Source: Craspedostauros australis
Lineage: Eukaryota > Bacillariophyta > Bacillariophyceae > Mastogloiales > Achnanthaceae
Direction: 5' to 3'
Assembly (NCBI GenBank): GCA_026770025.1
Contig: JAMXDE010000009.1
Location: 905,001-969,000 of the forward strand
DNA length: 64,000 nucleotides
Part shown: positions 20,428-31,082 of the stretch, piece after piece
How positions within the stretch are numbered: position 1 is the stretch's first letter
How the letters are laid out: every line of letters starts with the position of its first letter
Notes under the pieces: model-generated
Database searches by the model: none
Told to the model about the DNA's origin: nothing
The model's input: only the letters and a program-made list of their open reading frames with translations
Made by a program: the position numbers and the translations under genes

Positions 20428-22583
20428 ATGGCACGCCATAGATCGGGCAAGGCACGCCGTTCCAACACATCAAAGATGCAGGAACAGGAGCCGATGATCC
20501 AGGATGACATCAATGCACCCTGTCCAAGACAGAAACAACAACAAGCGATGCAACGGAGGACCTTTCGCATCGCCATGGTGTGTGACTTCTTCTACCCGTG
20601 ACTTGGAGGTGTGGAGATGCACATCTGGTCGCTGTCGCAGCATCTGCTGTGTTTGGGACACAAGGTCGTCGTCGTCACGCACGCATACGCCGATCGCAAG
20701 GGGGTCAGATACATGGCAGGTGGATTGAAGGTGTACTATTGTGTACGTGACTACATCCATTTGTTACATTAGCAATGCGCCATTGCGGCAAAGTATTTGT
20801 TGGGTTGTCCCATATCACTCCATGGCGATATCCACAACTTCCTCGTCCTCTCACACTGCCTTGCCTCTATTTCATCACACGAATACGAACGCATCCCACA
20901 ACCACCAAATGGTGAACAAAAGCCAATACTCCCAATGACAGACCAGGACGCGTTGCCAACGTTTCTGACAACGTACCCCTTGGTCCGTCACATCTTCATC
21001 CGTGAACAAATCGATATCGTGCATGCACACCAGGCAACCAGCACCATGGCCAACGAATCAGTCGTTTACGCATCGCTTCTCGGGCTTCCCAGCGTCTATA
21101 CGGACCATTCTCTCTTTGCTTTGCATGATCTGGCCGGCGTTATATTAAATCGGGTGAGTGGGGTTGTTCTGCATTCTCTCGAGGAGCATGATGTAACAAT
21201 CAGGCAAATTGATTCATTGATGTGCATCTGTTGCTGTCCAAGCGGGATCTGTCTCTGTCTCTCTCTCTCTCGGTGAACGCAAAAAACGCAAACTGGGCAT
21301 CATCAACCGTTAAATCCATTCTCACCATTGCTTTCTTCACGGTCAGCACGTTCGTCTCCTGCTGCGATCCTGATCCACGTGATTTGGTTACAACGCGTAC
21401 TGAAGGTGCTAGAAACTACGCTTTCCACAGCCGACGCCACCATTGCCGTATCACACATCTGCCGTACCAATTTGATCCTACGGGCCAACCTCGATCCGCA
21501 ACGTGTCCATGTGGTGCCCAATGCAATCGACCCATCCAAGTTCACGCCAGATCCATCCAAACGGCCGAAGGAAAGGTAGGTCAAGAGAAAAGAGACGACG
21601 CTTTTCTTGCGGAGCGTGTGTATCAGAGCGATGTCGATGCGTTGCAGCTACTAGCATCGCACCGCGTATGTAAGCTGTCTCGAACTGCTCGTATCTTGTT
21701 CGCGCCGTGCCAATCTGAATCAAATCAAATTAAAGGAAACTAACGCCGTGTCCAATCGGTCTCCTCCTCTTTGGATTCCCCATTGGCACAACCAAATTCC
21801 AGAATACGCATCGTCGTGGTGTATCGCCTGGTGTATCGCAAAGGCGTGGACCTGCTGGTTGGTATCATCCCCAAGGTCTGTCAGGCATTGCCACAGATCG
21901 ATTTCCTCGTGGGTGGAGACGGGAACAAGTTCCTCAATCTGCAGGAAATGGTCGAGCAGGAACAGCTGGAAGATCGCGTGCAGTTCCTGGGCAGCGTCCC
22001 GCACGAGCAGGTCTGTGACGTGCTTTGCCAGGGTCACATCTTCCTCAACTGTTCTCTGACGGAGTCATTCTGTATTGCGATCTTGGAAGCTGCATGTTGC
22101 GGGTTGCTCATCGTGTCGACAGATGTCGGTGGCATTCCGGAGGTGCTGGAGGATGATATGATTCTGATGGCGAAACCCAACGTGGATGCGTTGATGCAGC
22201 AAATCATGGAGGCAGCCTCGAGGCAGTCATCAGATGCAACCAAGGTGGATCCCTTCGAAACACACGAACGCATCAAGTCCATGTACTCATGGGAGCAAGT
22301 CGCAGCCGATACATTGCGAGTCTATGATACAACAGCTAGTGAGAAGGAGGAGCGTAGCGGAGCGAAGTCTTTGCTCGCTAAGTTGCGTCGATACAGTCGC
22401 CTTGGCGTGATCTCTGGCCTCGTCGCATGTCTCCTTGCAGTGACGATGGAATTCTGGGCTTGCGTCGTGGACCTGTGGCAACCGGTTGATGGCATTGACG
22501 TGGTCCATGAGAAACAAGCTTGCGTACGGAGAGCCGATGCAAGACATCAATCTGGCAAATCAAAGGCGAAGTGGAGAAAGTGA
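20428..22583 (+). CDS. PIGA: PIG-A, GPI GlcNAc-transferase catalytic subunit, with one in-frame TGA
   Basis: Model join(20428..20742, 20923..21153, 21406..21575, 21803..22583), 498 codons against 484 aa in human PIG-A. All introns are GT..AG and phases fit. PIG-A (yeast Spt14/Gpi3) transfers GlcNAc from UDP-GlcNAc to phosphatidylinositol on the cytosolic face of the ER, the first step of GPI synthesis. Landmarks are [102 protein letters not shown] (the GT4 E-x7-E motif) and a C-terminal membrane segment ([19 protein letters not shown]). Codon 58 (20599-20601) is TGA, between FFYP and LGGVE, where homologues have Gln, Asn or Arg. Everything else is open. It could be a recent null allele or pseudogene, a sequence error, or read-through. 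A LINE follows 24 nt after the stop. Confidence 0.85.
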
Positions 22584-22590
22584 TGCAGAG

Positions 22591-22607
22591 TAATGCCATG
22601 CAATGTA
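22591..22607. repeat. Left target-site duplication of the LINE
   Basis: TAATGCCATGCAATGTA here recurs without mismatch at 53101-53117. It begins 7 nt after the PIG-A stop codon. Confidence 0.9.
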
Positions 22608-22721
22608 CAATTTCCAGATGGAACCAACTTCCGGAAGAAATTGTCACAGCAAATAAACCACGAATAAACAAATTGAAGACAAACACCAAACAGCAAAAAC
22701 AACCAGTAGAACAACGACGAA

Positions 22722-25334
22722 ATGACGACGACGAGGAGCAGCAAGATGACGCGTCCAACGGGCCAAATGCCGATGGAAGCGTATGTCAGAGGCGGCATCA
22801 ACAGCAACAAGGCGAAGAGCAACAGACCAGGAGGAGTAGAGGAGAAGACAGGGCAAGACGCGACGACGAACGGGGGCAAACAGGGCGAGAAAGATGGAAA
22901 GCAAGGACGAGGCGTTCGCAAGGTAGAATGCGCCGCAGGCAAGTACTGCAAGGGAAGAGGACAGGCAGCAGCAGCTGTGCGATGCATCATGTGCGGTGTA
23001 CCGGCGCACAGGGAATGCAGAGCATGGATCAAGCCAGAAGAAGGCCTGGTGACACCAAGAGGATTCCCAGTGGTGTGCACACAGTGCATCGAAAACGACA
23101 ACATCACAGTGCAGGCAACGAAGGCAGGGCAGCGAAGTGTTGGAGCAGCAACAGAAGCAATACGCAAAGCGTTGAGCAAGAAGTGGGGCAAGATGAAGGA
23201 GATCAAGGCAACGAAGGACAACAAAGATAAGGACAATAGAAAGCAAGATGGAGAAGAGGCAGGGCAACGACGTGACGGGACAAGCGGAGGAACGAACAAA
23301 CCAAAGGAAGCGAAAGGAGGAGAGGACACGAGCAGCGACGAAGAGAACGAATGGGCGGACACGTGGGAAGAAGGAACCGGAGGGGACAACATGGCAGCGG
23401 AAAAGGGAGAAGAGACGGCAGATCAAGGAGGTAGCAAGAAAAGAACGGAAAGAAGCCCGCGACACTCAACGGCGGTGGAGCTGCCAGCCAAAAGAACGGA
23501 CTTACGGGACGAGGAGCCAGAGGCGGAGAAGACGCAGGAGAAAGCACCGGAGGACGATGAAGAGACGACGAACATCATGCCAGCGACACCACAGGCAATT
23601 GGAGAAATCAGGCAGGACAACATTCACCCAACAATGGATTGTGACGATGAAACACAAGCTGGAAGCAACGAGAGCGGGATTGGAAGGAGCCGAGCACGAG
23701 AACGCGAAGCAATCGAGACACGCTACTGCGATGTACAGATGATGATCGAAGGCGGAGATGGTGCCAACGACGCAGGCACGGCGATCGACGCAGCTATTGC
23801 ATCATGCAAAGAGTTCCTACGATCAATCCAACGGGTGAACGCAACAGCAAAATTGCTGCCTTGGAATCCCTACGAAGACCAAACGATTGTGCACGCAATG
23901 GAGTCATTCCCAACAGATATGACTAACCTGAAAAGGTTCTTCAAAGGAGTGAGGCCAATCTACAAAGCGGCAAAAGAGAAAGGGTATTTGAAAGTCAAGA
24001 TCAAAGCGAAAGGACCTATCAGCAAAATCACAGGAGAGCTGATGGACTACTTCCAACACATAGGAGGGAGGTTTGAAGTAGCGAAGATACAGGCCCCTTC
24101 TACAACAACGCTGGGCTGGCTCCTATACTCCACTCGACAGATCGATGCAGAAGCACTGGAGGCGGAACTCACAAAGTTAGCCAAGACCCAGGTAGCAATC
24201 ACATGGAAGCGGATAGCAGACGGAGAGAAATACGATCCCAACAGGGACACGAAGAAGGACCCAAGGGCGCTTCACGTGGAATCCAGCACGGAGGATCGAG
24301 CACTAGTGGCCAAAGTACTGGAAGTGTACTACAGCACAAAGTCGAAGAAGTTCCCACTAGGAGTGAGAATGCGTATCATCACGCCATTATCCGGCATCGT
24401 CAACACAGACATGAGGAAAGGATGGTTCGAGCTACGCGAACGCCAAATGGAATGGTGCCTACACGCGGTAGCGATGACGACCTACGACATCATCCCAGAG
24501 TGCTTGCAAGAGATTCCAGACGGCTCACATCTCACACTCAGAGAGATGGTGATGTGGATCAAGTCCACCACCGGCAACGAAAAGACGCCGCTCTTCACAT
24601 CGATAGATAAGCAGTGGAGGGGCAACGGCTACGTGCTACAATTCCACCCAGACAAGACAGCGGAAGCAAGAATGGTGGTCAAAGGGCTGTTGGTCAAGTT
24701 GACTGCCGACTACGGAGAGGACGTGGAGCGACTGTTTACGTCCATGGCCCGGGTAGAAGCAAAGACGATGAAATGGGATGAGACCACAAAGAGAGTGATA
24801 TCCGAAAAAGACAAGGAAGTGGAAGCAGCCATGGAGGTCGACGAAGACATGCATTTCCAGACGACCAGAGAAGAAGATGAAGGAGACGAAGATGAAGAAG
24901 GGGAAAGAGGAGTCCCAATCAGAAGAGAGAAGGATTATGGAGATGACGACACAATCCCCTCGATGAGAGACGCAGGCGCATGGAGAAAGGTTCGGGAAAA
25001 AAGAAGCGAAAAGAGGCGAGCGGCCCAGCAAGCACGAGAAGACGAAGGGTCGACAACATCAACGATCACAGGGGCAAGTAGAAGCACGACGGGCACACAG
25101 AAGGAAAAGATGGCAGTGCTCCAAGAGCAGATGGGGAAGATTTTGGAAGCGCAAGCTCAAGGATCAGTGACATCGACATTGTCGGGAAGTACCGGGCGAA
25201 CCACCGGAACTACGCGAGCGCTGATGGCCGCCATGCAACAGCAAATGGAAGAGTTGAAACAGCTGGTGGTAACCACGAAAGCAGAGAACGAAGCGCTCAA
25301 GGCGGCAGAAAAGCCGGGAAAAACATTGGAGTAA
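22722..25334 (+). CDS. LINE ORF1 protein with PHD-like zinc finger
   Basis: 870 aa. Residues about 67-125 carry a cysteine/histidine series (CAAGKYC, RCIMC, HREC, CTQC) like a PHD/RING-type cross-brace finger rather than the CCHC knuckles usual in LINE ORF1. A long charged, low-complexity segment (Glu/Lys/Arg-rich) follows to about residue 330. A conserved-looking globular part (LLPWNPYEDQTIVHAMESFP onward, about 385-700) comes next, and the C-terminus has a coiled coil (LQEQMGKILEAQAQ, MQQQMEELKQLV). It probably binds LINE RNA and chromatin or nucleic acid. ORF2 starts 42 nt downstream of its stop. Confidence 0.75.
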   Translation: MTTTRSSKMTRPTGQMPMEAYVRGGINSNKAKSNRPGGVEEKTGQDATTNGGKQGEKDGKQGRGVRKVECAAGKYCKGRGQAAAAVRCIMCGVPAHRECRAWIKPEEGLVTPRGFPVVCTQCIENDNITVQATKAGQRSVGAATEAIRKALSKKWGKMKEIKATKDNKDKDNRKQDGEEAGQRRDGTSGGTNKPKEAKGGEDTSSDEENEWADTWEEGTGGDNMAAEKGEETADQGGSKKRTERSPRHSTAVELPAKRTDLRDEEPEAEKTQEKAPEDDEETTNIMPATPQAIGEIRQDNIHPTMDCDDETQAGSNESGIGRSRAREREAIETRYCDVQMMIEGGDGANDAGTAIDAAIASCKEFLRSIQRVNATAKLLPWNPYEDQTIVHAMESFPTDMTNLKRFFKGVRPIYKAAKEKGYLKVKIKAKGPISKITGELMDYFQHIGGRFEVAKIQAPSTTTLGWLLYSTRQIDAEALEAELTKLAKTQVAITWKRIADGEKYDPNRDTKKDPRALHVESSTEDRALVAKVLEVYYSTKSKKFPLGVRMRIITPLSGIVNTDMRKGWFELRERQMEWCLHAVAMTTYDIIPECLQEIPDGSHLTLREMVMWIKSTTGNEKTPLFTSIDKQWRGNGYVLQFHPDKTAEARMVVKGLLVKLTADYGEDVERLFTSMARVEAKTMKWDETTKRVISEKDKEVEAAMEVDEDMHFQTTREEDEGDEDEEGERGVPIRREKDYGDDDTIPSMRDAGAWRKVREKRSEKRRAAQQAREDEGSTTSTITGASRSTTGTQKEKMAVLQEQMGKILEAQAQGSVTSTLSGSTGRTTGTTRALMAAMQQQMEELKQLVVTTKAENEALKAAEKPGKTLE

Positions 25335-25376
25335 GGCCACAGAAGGTCCAGTGCACAACACAAACCATCGGAACGG

Positions 25377-28300
25377 GTGACGACCGGGAAGAGGCGCACG
25401 AGATACAAACAGCTGAGGAACCGAGAGGGGACTCGGCGAATGGTTAGACCAGCAGGGCAAGAGCAACAGTCAGTGGCAGCATGGCGACAGACTTGGAGCC
25501 CACAACAAGCGCCGGCGGATCGAGAGGTTATACCGCAACAGACCGACCGCGGAAGACGACGGAAGACGAACGAGGGTGGAAGGACGAACAGGGTGAGGAG
25601 GAGAATGCTAAGGAAGCAAGAAGGACAGCTGCGGGTAGGAGTGCAGAACTTTGGAGGACTGGGAAGACGACCGGGAGCAGTAGATGAAGGGTTGAAGAGG
25701 TGGATGAATGAAGGGGAGTTTGATGTATTCGGGATTACCGAGGTGAATGTGGATTGGAGGACGACATCAGCGGAGCATACCCTGAAAGGCAGAACGCAAG
25801 AATGGTGGCCAACAGGGACGGCAGTTGCAAAAACAGCAAACAATCGAACGAGCGAGGCGACAGAAAGCAAGCAGTGGGGAGGAGTGGCGATGATCAGCAG
25901 ATTCCAGGCCGCAATCAGAATCATGGGCCAAGGAGAAGATCCGACCAAACTAGGGCGGTGGGTATGGCAGAGATACCGAGGGGCGAACCAACAGACACTC
26001 TGAGTGGTAGTGGCATATCGGCCATGTCGGCCAAGAAGCAAGGGGTTTCTCAACACGCATGCACAACATCGGCGATACTTCAATGAGAAGAGGAAGGATA
26101 GAGAACCACGAATAGCGATGATAGAAGACCTTCAGAAAGCAATCCAGGCATGGAGATCAGAAGGTGATCATATCATAGTGGCAATGGATTGCAATGAAGA
26201 TACGGACTCAACAACGATGCGCGAATTCAGAGAGAACACAGGACTACGTAACACCATGGAATGGGCGGGCAAGGACGTCAGTCGGTTACCAACACACCGA
26301 CTGGGCAAAGTGCCCATAGACGGAGTATTCGCAACAGCAGGAGTACGGATTGAAGGCGCAGGAGTGAGCGACTGGGATGAAGGAATACAGCTGAGACAGG
26401 CTGATCACCGATGCCTATGGATCGACATCAGCATGGTGGCAGTGCTTGGACAATCGATGCCAGCACTCCGCAAAGCAGTGACGAGAAGAGTGAAAACAGA
26501 AGATCCAAGAATCGTGAAAAAATTCAACGAGGCATACGAGACTCATTTACGGCAACACAAAGCAAGGTCAAGAGCGTTCAGGTTGGAGAAGGATGCAAAG
26601 GAAAAGTGGACAGCGGGAATGGAGAAGGAAGCGGAAGCGTTCGATAGGATAAGAGTAGAAGGAATTTGGAAAGCCGATGAGAAATGCCGCAGACTGCGGA
26701 TGGGAGGCATACCGTATTCTAGAGAATACAAAAGAATCGAGGCACGCATCGGACTATGGAATAATGTGGTGAGAAAGAGGAAGGGAGCCAATATCTCCTC
26801 AACGATGATGTCGAGGTTGGCGAAACGAGCGGGAGAAACAAGAAGAGTGAAGGAACTCATGAGATGTGGCAGCGACGAAGTGGACAAGGAGCAAGCGGCG
26901 GCATATGCGGAGCTGAAGCAGTTCAGAGTGCGAGCGACGAATGCGCGAGAAAATTGGCTGGAGGGGTTGGCGGAAGCCAGAGGACTCGAGGAAGTCAGAA
27001 AGCGGGCAGAACAGAAAACGAACGACATGGGCGGCGCACAAGACATGAGCGCTGGAGCGGCAACGGCACAACAACTACTCCAGCTGCGGAAGAAGGAAAG
27101 AGTACGAGCGACATATCGGAGAATACGCATGGCATCAGGCAACAACGCAACAGCAGGGATATCGATGGTGATCGCGCCCGACAGCAATGGGCAGTGGGTT
27201 GAGAGAACAGGCAAGGAGGAGATCGAGCGAGGGTGCATGGAGGAAAACAAGCGAAGGTTCCGGCAAACGGAAGAAACACCATTCATGCATGGGCAGCTTG
27301 CACGGGAGTTTGGATATCTGGGAGTAACAGAAGCCGCGGAGAAAACGCTCAGCGGGACGTATGAGCCACGACAATGGGTGGATGAAGGTGCCAAGAAACT
27401 TCTGGCAGGGTTGCGATCGGTCGCAAGCAGAAGCATTCCAGCGGGAATGACGACAGACGAATTCCAGCAAGGATGGAGGAAAGCCAAGGAAGACACATCG
27501 GCAGGACCATCAGGGATACACTTCGGGCACTTCAAGGCCATCGCATACCACCGAGGGAATTCGGAATTTGAAGCTAGTATGACATCGGTGGCGATGGTGA
27601 GCGGATACTCATACCAAAGGTGGAGGAAAGGCACGGATGTGGAATTGATGAAGAAGGCGAACAGTTTCCGAGTCGACAAGCTCAGAACAATCGTTCTATT
27701 TGAGGCTGACTTCAATTTTGCGAACAAAGCGATCGGAAGGAAGGCGGCCCACCAAGCGGAGCAACAAGACAGGTTCGCGGAGGAACAATACGGCAGTCGG
27801 AAACGGCATCGGGCGATAGACCACGCGTTGAATAAGCAACTCACAATGGACTGGGCGAGGCAAACACGAATACCAACGGTGTTGTGTACTAACGACCTGA
27901 AGAGTTGCTACGATCGGATTGTACATACGGTGGCGTCGATGGGATTGCAACGGCAGGGAATCGCACAGTCCAAAGTGGTGTGCATGTTCAGTACGCTCCA
28001 ACAACTTGAGCACTACATCAGAACCGCATACGGCGAGTCCAGATTGACGTATGGCGGTAAAAGGTGGGTAGTGCCGATGCAAGGCATTTACCAAGGGAAT
28101 GAAGCAGGCCCGGTCATATGGGCGGTTATCTCCTCACCAGTGCTGGACATTATGAAACGTGAAGGGCACACTGCCAGCTTCCGAACTGTGGTGAGCAATG
28201 AGGACGTCGAAATGGTGGGCTACGCATTCGTGGACGATACAGATCTAGTTGTGAATGCACGAGATGGAGAAGACGTACAACAAACCATACAACGCATGCA

Positions 28301-30267
28301 ACGAAGCGTGCAATCGTGGGAGAGCCTAGCAAGGGCAACTGGCGGAGCATTGGTCGTGGAGAAATGCATGTGGTGGGCTGTCGATTTCAAGTGGAATGCG
28401 GACGGCACATGGAGATATGCCACGAACGAGGAGACGCCAGCTGCACTAATGATGAAGGGAACGACAGGGATACCGCAGGCGATGCCAAGAAGCGGGTGCC
28501 ATCAGGCGTTCGAAACGCTGGGAGTGAAGCTTGCGCCGGATGGCAATGACTCGGCGATCGAGACAACGCTACGGAAAAAAGCGGAGCAATGGGTTGAGAA
28601 AGTGCGAACATGGCGCATGAGACAGGAAGACGCCGAAATTGCGGTGCGAACAGTGCTGATGAAGAAGCTGGAGTATGTGTTACCGGTGGCCCAATTGTCC
28701 AGAGCGCAGTGCAACGGCATTATGAATCCAGTGTGGAAGACTATGATGTCGAAAGTGGGCTTCAATAAGGGGTTCCCAAGGGAAATGGCGTATGCAACAG
28801 CGGGGTGGCTGGGAGCAGACATGCATGAGTTGCACACAACGCAAGTGGTGGAACACATGAAGATGGTCCTTGAGCACGGCGAAAGGATGACAATGACAGG
28901 CAAGCTGATGAGAGGGAGCATACAAGCAATGAAGACAGAGGTAGGAGTGGGCACATCCTTATTTGAGATTGGATACAAGGAGTGGGAGTTCTTGGCGACA
29001 GCATGTTGGGTCAAGACCGTGTGGAGGGAAGCCAGTGAATGCGGCATCAAGATCCGGGAGAAGACAGCAACGGCAGCGCTTGCACATGACAAAGATGAAT
29101 GGCTCATGGTAGCTTTTCGCGATGCAGGCTACAGCAGGATGCAACAAATTCGGCTGAACCGATGCCGAATTATCATGCAAGTAGTAAGCGTGGCAGACGT
29201 GATTGATGAGCGCCGCCAAAGAGTGATGGCCAGGCAACAATACAGCGATGAAGGCAAATGGCAAGGACGGCGGCACATCAGCTGGCCACGACAAGGCAAG
29301 GTACCGCGAAAGGACTGGAAGTTGTGGGACCAAGCACTCCGACGAGTGGCGACAACTGCACAGCAAGGGACGATGTGGGATATCACGAACGTCGGCGCAA
29401 TACGCAGTGATGATGGAAAGATAATATGGGCGCGAGAGACGGCACACGAATGGCGACGATGGAATGCAAGTGGCGGCAAGGCTTCAGGTGTTGCAGAGTA
29501 CGTATGGTCGGGAGAAACGGCGAAGGAGCCGCCAGCAGACTGGAGGGTTGTCTATCTGCGGGAGCGATCAGAACGTCTGCGAGTTGTGGGCACAGGGGGC
29601 CGAGCAGGACGCCACGGAAACCAGCACAACATGCGGGTAAGACAGTCGGAGCAAAGGTGGCTGGAGGCGGTGCTCCAAGGCAAGGCGGTTATCAGTACCG
29701 ATGGGTCGTACAAGAACGGACGGAGCACTGCAGCATACTCTCTCAACATCCAAGGGCAGAGGCGAGGCCAAGTGTCAGCAGCAAGCGCAGTCCCAGGGCG
29801 CGAGGAGGTGCAGAGTGCATACAGAGCAGAGATAGGCGGCATCCTGCAAGCCCTACGTAGGGTTGAGGCGATCATGGAGGCGCACGGGGCTGGCCAAGCG
29901 GTGCAAGGAAAGGAAATCATCGTCGCATGTGACAACAAGATGGCCGGGATTCATGCTGTGGAATACACTCAGGATGTGGGCGTGTCGGTGCAACACTTTG
30001 ACGTGCTCCGCGAAATCAGAAGTATCCAGCGGAGGTTGACAGTACAGCTGACATACAAGCACGTCTACAGCCATCAGCTTGAGCGAGACCGAGGCGTGAA
30101 GCAGGATGAGTATGCCGTGTGGAACGACAACGTCGATAAAGCCGCAGGGGCAGCTCAATCTGCAACGGCGGCGTATGAGGACAAAGAAATGTGCCACCAG
30201 GAATGGGCGATTTGGGTAGGCGGGAGAAAAGTGTGTACTGATACGACGTCGACACTACGAAGATATA
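25377..30267 (+). CDS. LINE ORF2: endonuclease, reverse transcriptase, RNase H (5' part)
   Basis: From ATG 25377. The endonuclease has GVQNFGG, the catalytic Glu in DVFGITEVN, IIVAMDCNEDT, DGVFAT and DHRCLWID. Reverse transcriptase begins about 27690 and has TNDLKSCYDRI, PMQGIYQGNEAGP and the active site YAFVDDTDLVV (about 28230). RNase H has ISTDGSYKNG, YRAEIGG, ACDNKMAG and VWNDNVDKAAG (29690-30160). One in-frame TGA at 26001-26003 splits the endonuclease just before VVVAYRPC; the frame is otherwise open through the domain order, and a CGA-to-TGA change would explain it. The reading is cut at 30267 by the LTR nest. Confidence 0.85.
30262..30267. repeat. Left target-site duplication of the copia array (GATATA)
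   Basis: GATATA precedes the TG of the first LTR and recurs at 51942-51947 directly after the CA of the last LTR. Confidence 0.85.
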
Positions 30268-31062
30268 TGTTGGCAAGTTCCGCTCACGGTAACCTACGAT
30301 CGTGGAAGATGGTGTTGGTTGATAGTCGTTTGTTTACTATTTCATTACGTTGGCACTCCGATACTCTCGGTGTCCGTTCGTTCTCTTGCCCGATGCTCTC
30401 GGCGCTTCAATCTGTGTCGTAGATTTGGTCTCCGACTATGAGTCGGTACGCGAGATCCTCTCTCGCTCCTCTCTGTATTCTCTCTCTCTCTCTCTCTCAA
30501 CATCGTGTGCTCGTGCTACACAACACTCCGTGTTCGATGCATACTCTGCATTCGACACTCTGTTCATTCAGTGCTGGCTTCTACTCCATGAGTACTTACC
30601 ATTTGAAGTTCACCTTCAGTATCCATGATCTTCATGGGTCATCGTATCTTCGCCTCCTGCTCTGACTTGGAGACAGCTGTCGACGTGGTGACATGTTGAC
30701 ATCTTGTCGACGTCAGTAGGCGTTCTTCTGCTCTCCAGATGTCACGTTCCATTGGTGATGCAGTAGTCTGTCAGATGATATCGTCATCTGAGGTTTAGTT
30801 GGGAAGTACCTCGAGATTCTCTTGGTACCATTGATGCATGGACGGACGATCTTCTGATTCTTCCAGAAATCGTTATTTGCAAATTTCCTCCAGAAATCTT
30901 GCCCCTTTTCGTGTGTTCCATTTCCCCTGTAATTCTGACGAATCACAGCATACTATCGACACGAGTATAGTTATACCGTCCAAGTGCGTATGAGAGAATA
31001 ACGGGTGAACGATGCACATATACACGTATATCTTGACATATACTCACATGTACATCTCGACA
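30268..31062 (-). repeat. LTR 1 of the copia array
   Basis: 795 bp, plus strand TGTTGGCAAG...CATCTCGACA. Contains a CT microsatellite near 30480. Apparently identical to LTR 2. Confidence 0.92.
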
Positions 31063-31082
31063 CCCTTCCTGTGTGCATTCGG

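Noticed and set aside
20428-20601. Selenocysteine at the PIG-A TGA
   Set aside because: PIG-A homologues have no Cys at this position and I saw no convincing SECIS-like structure nearby; the original 3' UTR is displaced.
22547-23392. Long minus-strand frames opposite LINE ORF1 and ORF2
   Set aside because: Ser/Leu/Pro-rich antisense shadows of a purine-rich coding strand.
26001-26003. Alternative genetic code with UGA as sense
   Set aside because: Psf3, the DTW gene, the glycosyltransferase, PIG-A itself and LINE ORF2 all end at TGA where homology ends, so UGA is a normal stop.
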